Source: Chloroflexota bacterium (lineage in GTDB: Bacteria; Chloroflexota; Limnocylindria; Limnocylindrales; CSP1-4). From it: 12,391 nt of DNA. Made by a program: the position numbers and the translations under genes. The stretch is taken from assembly GCA_029858845.1 (NCBI GenBank), contig JAOUEG010000030.1:1-12391 (forward strand), given 5' to 3'. Positions 10,560 to 12,391 of the stretch are shown piece after piece; within the stretch, counting starts at the first letter, position 1; each line of letters begins with the position of its first letter. The notes below the pieces were generated by a model, which searched no databases, was not told the origin of the DNA, and saw only the letters and a list, made by a program, of their open reading frames with translations.

Positions 10560-12391
10560 ATGAGCACTGTCGTCGCCTCCGCCCCTCCCTATCCCGGTAT
10601 CCCGGCCATCGTCGATGGGTCGGAGGCCGTTGCCCACGTCGAGACCCGCCTGGCCGAGGTCGCCTGCGTCTACCCCATCACGCCATCGACCACGATGGCG
10701 GCCGTCTTCCAGGCGGCCGTCGCCGAGGGCAGGTCGAACCTGTGGGGAACGCCGCTCCGATTCATCGAGCCAGAGTCCGAGCACTCATCGGCGTCGGCGG
10801 CGGAGGGGGCCGCGCTGGCCGGTGCACGGGTCACCAACTTCACGGCCGGCCAGGGGCTCGTCCTGATGAAGGAGGTCCTGTTCGTGATCGCCGGCAAGCG
10901 GCTCCCGGCGGTCTTCCACGTCGGAGCGCGCGCCCTGACCAGCCAGGCGCTCAACATCCACGCGGGGCATGACGACGTCATGGCCGTGGCCGATACGGGG
11001 TGGGGCGTGCTCTTCGCCCGCAACGCCCAGGAGGCGGCGGATCTCGCGGCGATCGCGCGACGGGTCGCCGAGCGGACCGACACACCGTTCATGGTCGCCC
11101 AGGATGGATTCCTCACGACCCACACCCTCGAGAATGTCCGGCTCCCCGAGGACGAGCTCCTGCGCACCTTCGTGGGTGATCCGCGCGAGCGCATCCGAGA
11201 CCTGTTCGATCCGTCGGAGGCGCTGATGACCGGCGTCGTCCAGAACCAGGACAGCTACATGAAGGGCCGCATCGGCCAGCGCGCCTACACCGACCAGATC
11301 CCCGGTGTCCTGGCCGAGGCGATGGACGAGTGGTCGGCCAGCACCGGCCGGCGGATCGGCGCGATCGACGCCTACCGCTGCGAGGATGCCGCGGACATCA
11401 TCGTGTCCATGGGCACGATCGCCGACACGGCGCTCACGGTCGTGGACCATCTGCGATCGAAGGGCCGGCCGGTCGGCAGCGTCACCGTCACGAGTTTCCG
11501 GCCGTTCCCCGCCCAGGAACTCGTCCAGGTCCTCCGGCGGGCTCGGACTGTCGCCGTCATCGAGCGCACCGATGAGCCCCTGGCGGCGTCCAACCCGCTG
11601 ACGCGCGAGGTCCGCTCGGCCCTGTACGAGGCGGCCGCCGAGGGCGTGATGGTGCCGCGCGTCCTGTCGGTGTCGGCAGGGCTTGGGTCGCGCGATGTCG
11701 CTGCCGGTGACCTGGTCGCCGTCTTCGACCGACTCGCAGCCCGTCGCGAGCCCCCGTTCACGCACGCCGTGCTGGGGATCCGACACCCACTTGCCCTCGA
11801 GCGCGTCCCGCTGGATCTGCGCCCGTCCGGGGCCTGGTCGCTGCGCGGCCACTCCATCGGCGGTTTCGGATCGGTGACGACCAACAAGCTCGTGGCGACC
11901 CTGGTCGGCGAGCTCTTCGACAAGATCGTGCAGGCCTATCCGCGCTACGGCTCCGAGAAGAAGGGGCTGCCGACCACGTACTACCTGACGATCGCCGATT
12001 CCGCGATCCGGGGACACGCCGAGCTGGATCGGGTCGAGTTCGTGCCATTGCACGACGTGAGCGCGTTCGGTCTGGGCGACCCCCTGGCCGGCCTGGTGGA
12101 TGGCGGGACGCTCTTCATCCAGTCGCCGCTGACCGATCCGGAGTCGATATGGACGTCCATCCCGGCTGCATCACGAGCCGAACTGCTGGCTCGCCGGATC
12201 CGCGTCACGGCACTGGACACGGCGTCCCTGGCCGATGAATACGCACCGACCGCAGACCTGCGTATCCGGATGCAGGGCGTGGCCCTCGTCGGCGTCTTCC
12301 TGCGAGTCGCGCCGTTCGCCGAGCGGGCCGGCCTGGACCGGACGACCCTCCTCGAGGCGGTGCAGGAGCGGCTGGGCCGGTTCTTCGGCAA
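10560..12391 (+). CDS. Pyruvate/2-oxoacid:ferredoxin oxidoreductase, fused alpha-gamma part (partial at window end)
   Basis: An uninterrupted frame of 610 codons runs off the window. Residues about 15-195 are domain I: YPITPSTTMA (38-47), AEGAALAGARVTNFTAGQGL, HVGARALTSQALNIHAGHDD and FMVAQDGFLTTHTLE, as in NifJ-type enzymes, where the Thr of YPITP and the Arg of the A-R-A/S-L motif act at the thiamine pyrophosphate site. NQDSYMKGRIGQ (229-240) links to domain II (about 274-395: VSMGTIADTA, SFRPFPAQEL). From about 400 the gamma-type domain begins (VLGIRHPL, GFGSVTTNK, YPRYGSEKKG). The family converts 2-oxoacid plus CoA to acyl-CoA, CO2 and reduced ferredoxin, and is usually oxygen-sensitive. 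The Fe-S and thiamine-binding parts should follow beyond 12391. Pyruvate is the commonest substrate, but others are possible. ATG 10560 lacks a ribosome site; in-frame GTG 10554 is an alternative. Confidence 0.88.
   Translation, partial: MSTVVASAPPYPGIPAIVDGSEAVAHVETRLAEVACVYPITPSTTMAAVFQAAVAEGRSNLWGTPLRFIEPESEHSSASAAEGAALAGARVTNFTAGQGLVLMKEVLFVIAGKRLPAVFHVGARALTSQALNIHAGHDDVMAVADTGWGVLFARNAQEAADLAAIARRVAERTDTPFMVAQDGFLTTHTLENVRLPEDELLRTFVGDPRERIRDLFDPSEALMTGVVQNQDSYMKGRIGQRAYTDQIPGVLAEAMDEWSASTGRRIGAIDAYRCEDAADIIVSMGTIADTALTVVDHLRSKGRPVGSVTVTSFRPFPAQELVQVLRRARTVAVIERTDEPLAASNPLTREVRSALYEAAAEGVMVPRVLSVSAGLGSRDVAAGDLVAVFDRLAARREPPFTHAVLGIRHPLALERVPLDLRPSGAWSLRGHSIGGFGSVTTNKLVATLVGELFDKIVQAYPRYGSEKKGLPTTYYLTIADSAIRGHAELDRVEFVPLHDVSAFGLGDPLAGLVDGGTLFIQSPLTDPESIWTSIPAASRAELLARRIRVTALDTASLADEYAPTADLRIRMQGVALVGVFLRVAPFAERAGLDRTTLLEAVQERLGRFFG

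Noticed and set aside
10785..12053. A 422-codon minus-strand frame
   Set aside because: It lies wholly within the ferredoxin oxidoreductase frame, which carries conserved family motifs and runs open to the window end.
1..12391. CRISPR array, tRNA, rRNA, insertion sequence, toxin-antitoxin or phage genes
   Set aside because: No regularly spaced repeats, no cloverleaf with a conserved T-loop, no transposase or integrase motifs and no small paired toxin-antitoxin frames were seen on either strand.

Overview
This is a gene-dense, high-GC chromosomal stretch, roughly two-thirds G+C by eye with strong G/C preference at third codon positions. Gene content suggests a free-living bacterium, most plausibly a Chloroflexota (Limnocylindria/Ellin6529-like) or a related high-GC lineage such as an actinobacterium. 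The hints are DUF427, a divergent FabI, a fused 2-oxoacid:ferredoxin oxidoreductase, a DevS/DevR-like two-component pair, frequent GTG/TTG starts and several probable leaderless genes. No marker gene is present, so the taxonomy is inference. I see no rRNA, tRNA, CRISPR array, phage gene or insertion sequence.

Layout. Positions 1-617 hold the tail of a thioredoxin-like gene and a DUF427 gene. A hairpin-rich gap (621-713) separates these from the convergent fabI (minus). fabI is divergent from a HAD-IIA phosphatase gene across a 59-bp gap with what look like overlapping -10 elements. The phosphatase gene is followed by an aldehyde dehydrogenase of the 1-pyrroline-5-carboxylate dehydrogenase type (own promoter) and a small three-helix membrane protein. 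Next comes a tightly packed operon: class III aminotransferase (TTG start, structured leader) and both subunits of a family I CoA-transferase (GTGA overlap). Together, dehydrogenase, transaminase and CoA-transferase point to amino-acid catabolism, for example ornithine or glutamate, or a GABA/5-aminovalerate-type route.

The second half looks like an oxygen/redox-response neighbourhood. A universal stress protein gene (minus) is divergent from a GAF-domain histidine kinase gene that overlaps a LuxR-type response regulator gene by 4 bp. The kinase resembles DevS/DosS of Mycobacterium. It keeps a His and a Tyr 22 residues apart in its GAF domain, which by my recollection are the proximal and distal heme-side residues of DosS. 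The regulator keeps the DevR recognition-helix sequence. After a 303-bp gap with dyads, a 14-bp direct repeat and a possible decayed minus-strand coding remnant comes a pyruvate/2-oxoacid:ferredoxin oxidoreductase gene. It has no stop codon before the window ends. A gas-sensing system beside a stress protein and an oxygen-sensitive ferredoxin-linked enzyme is the most notable hypothesis in the window.

Neighbouring genes mostly follow a compact pattern. Convergent pairs are separated by GC-rich hairpins without T-tracts, operon genes overlap as GTGA, and several first genes have TANNNT 6-9 bp before the start codon with no Shine-Dalgarno, suggesting leaderless mRNAs.
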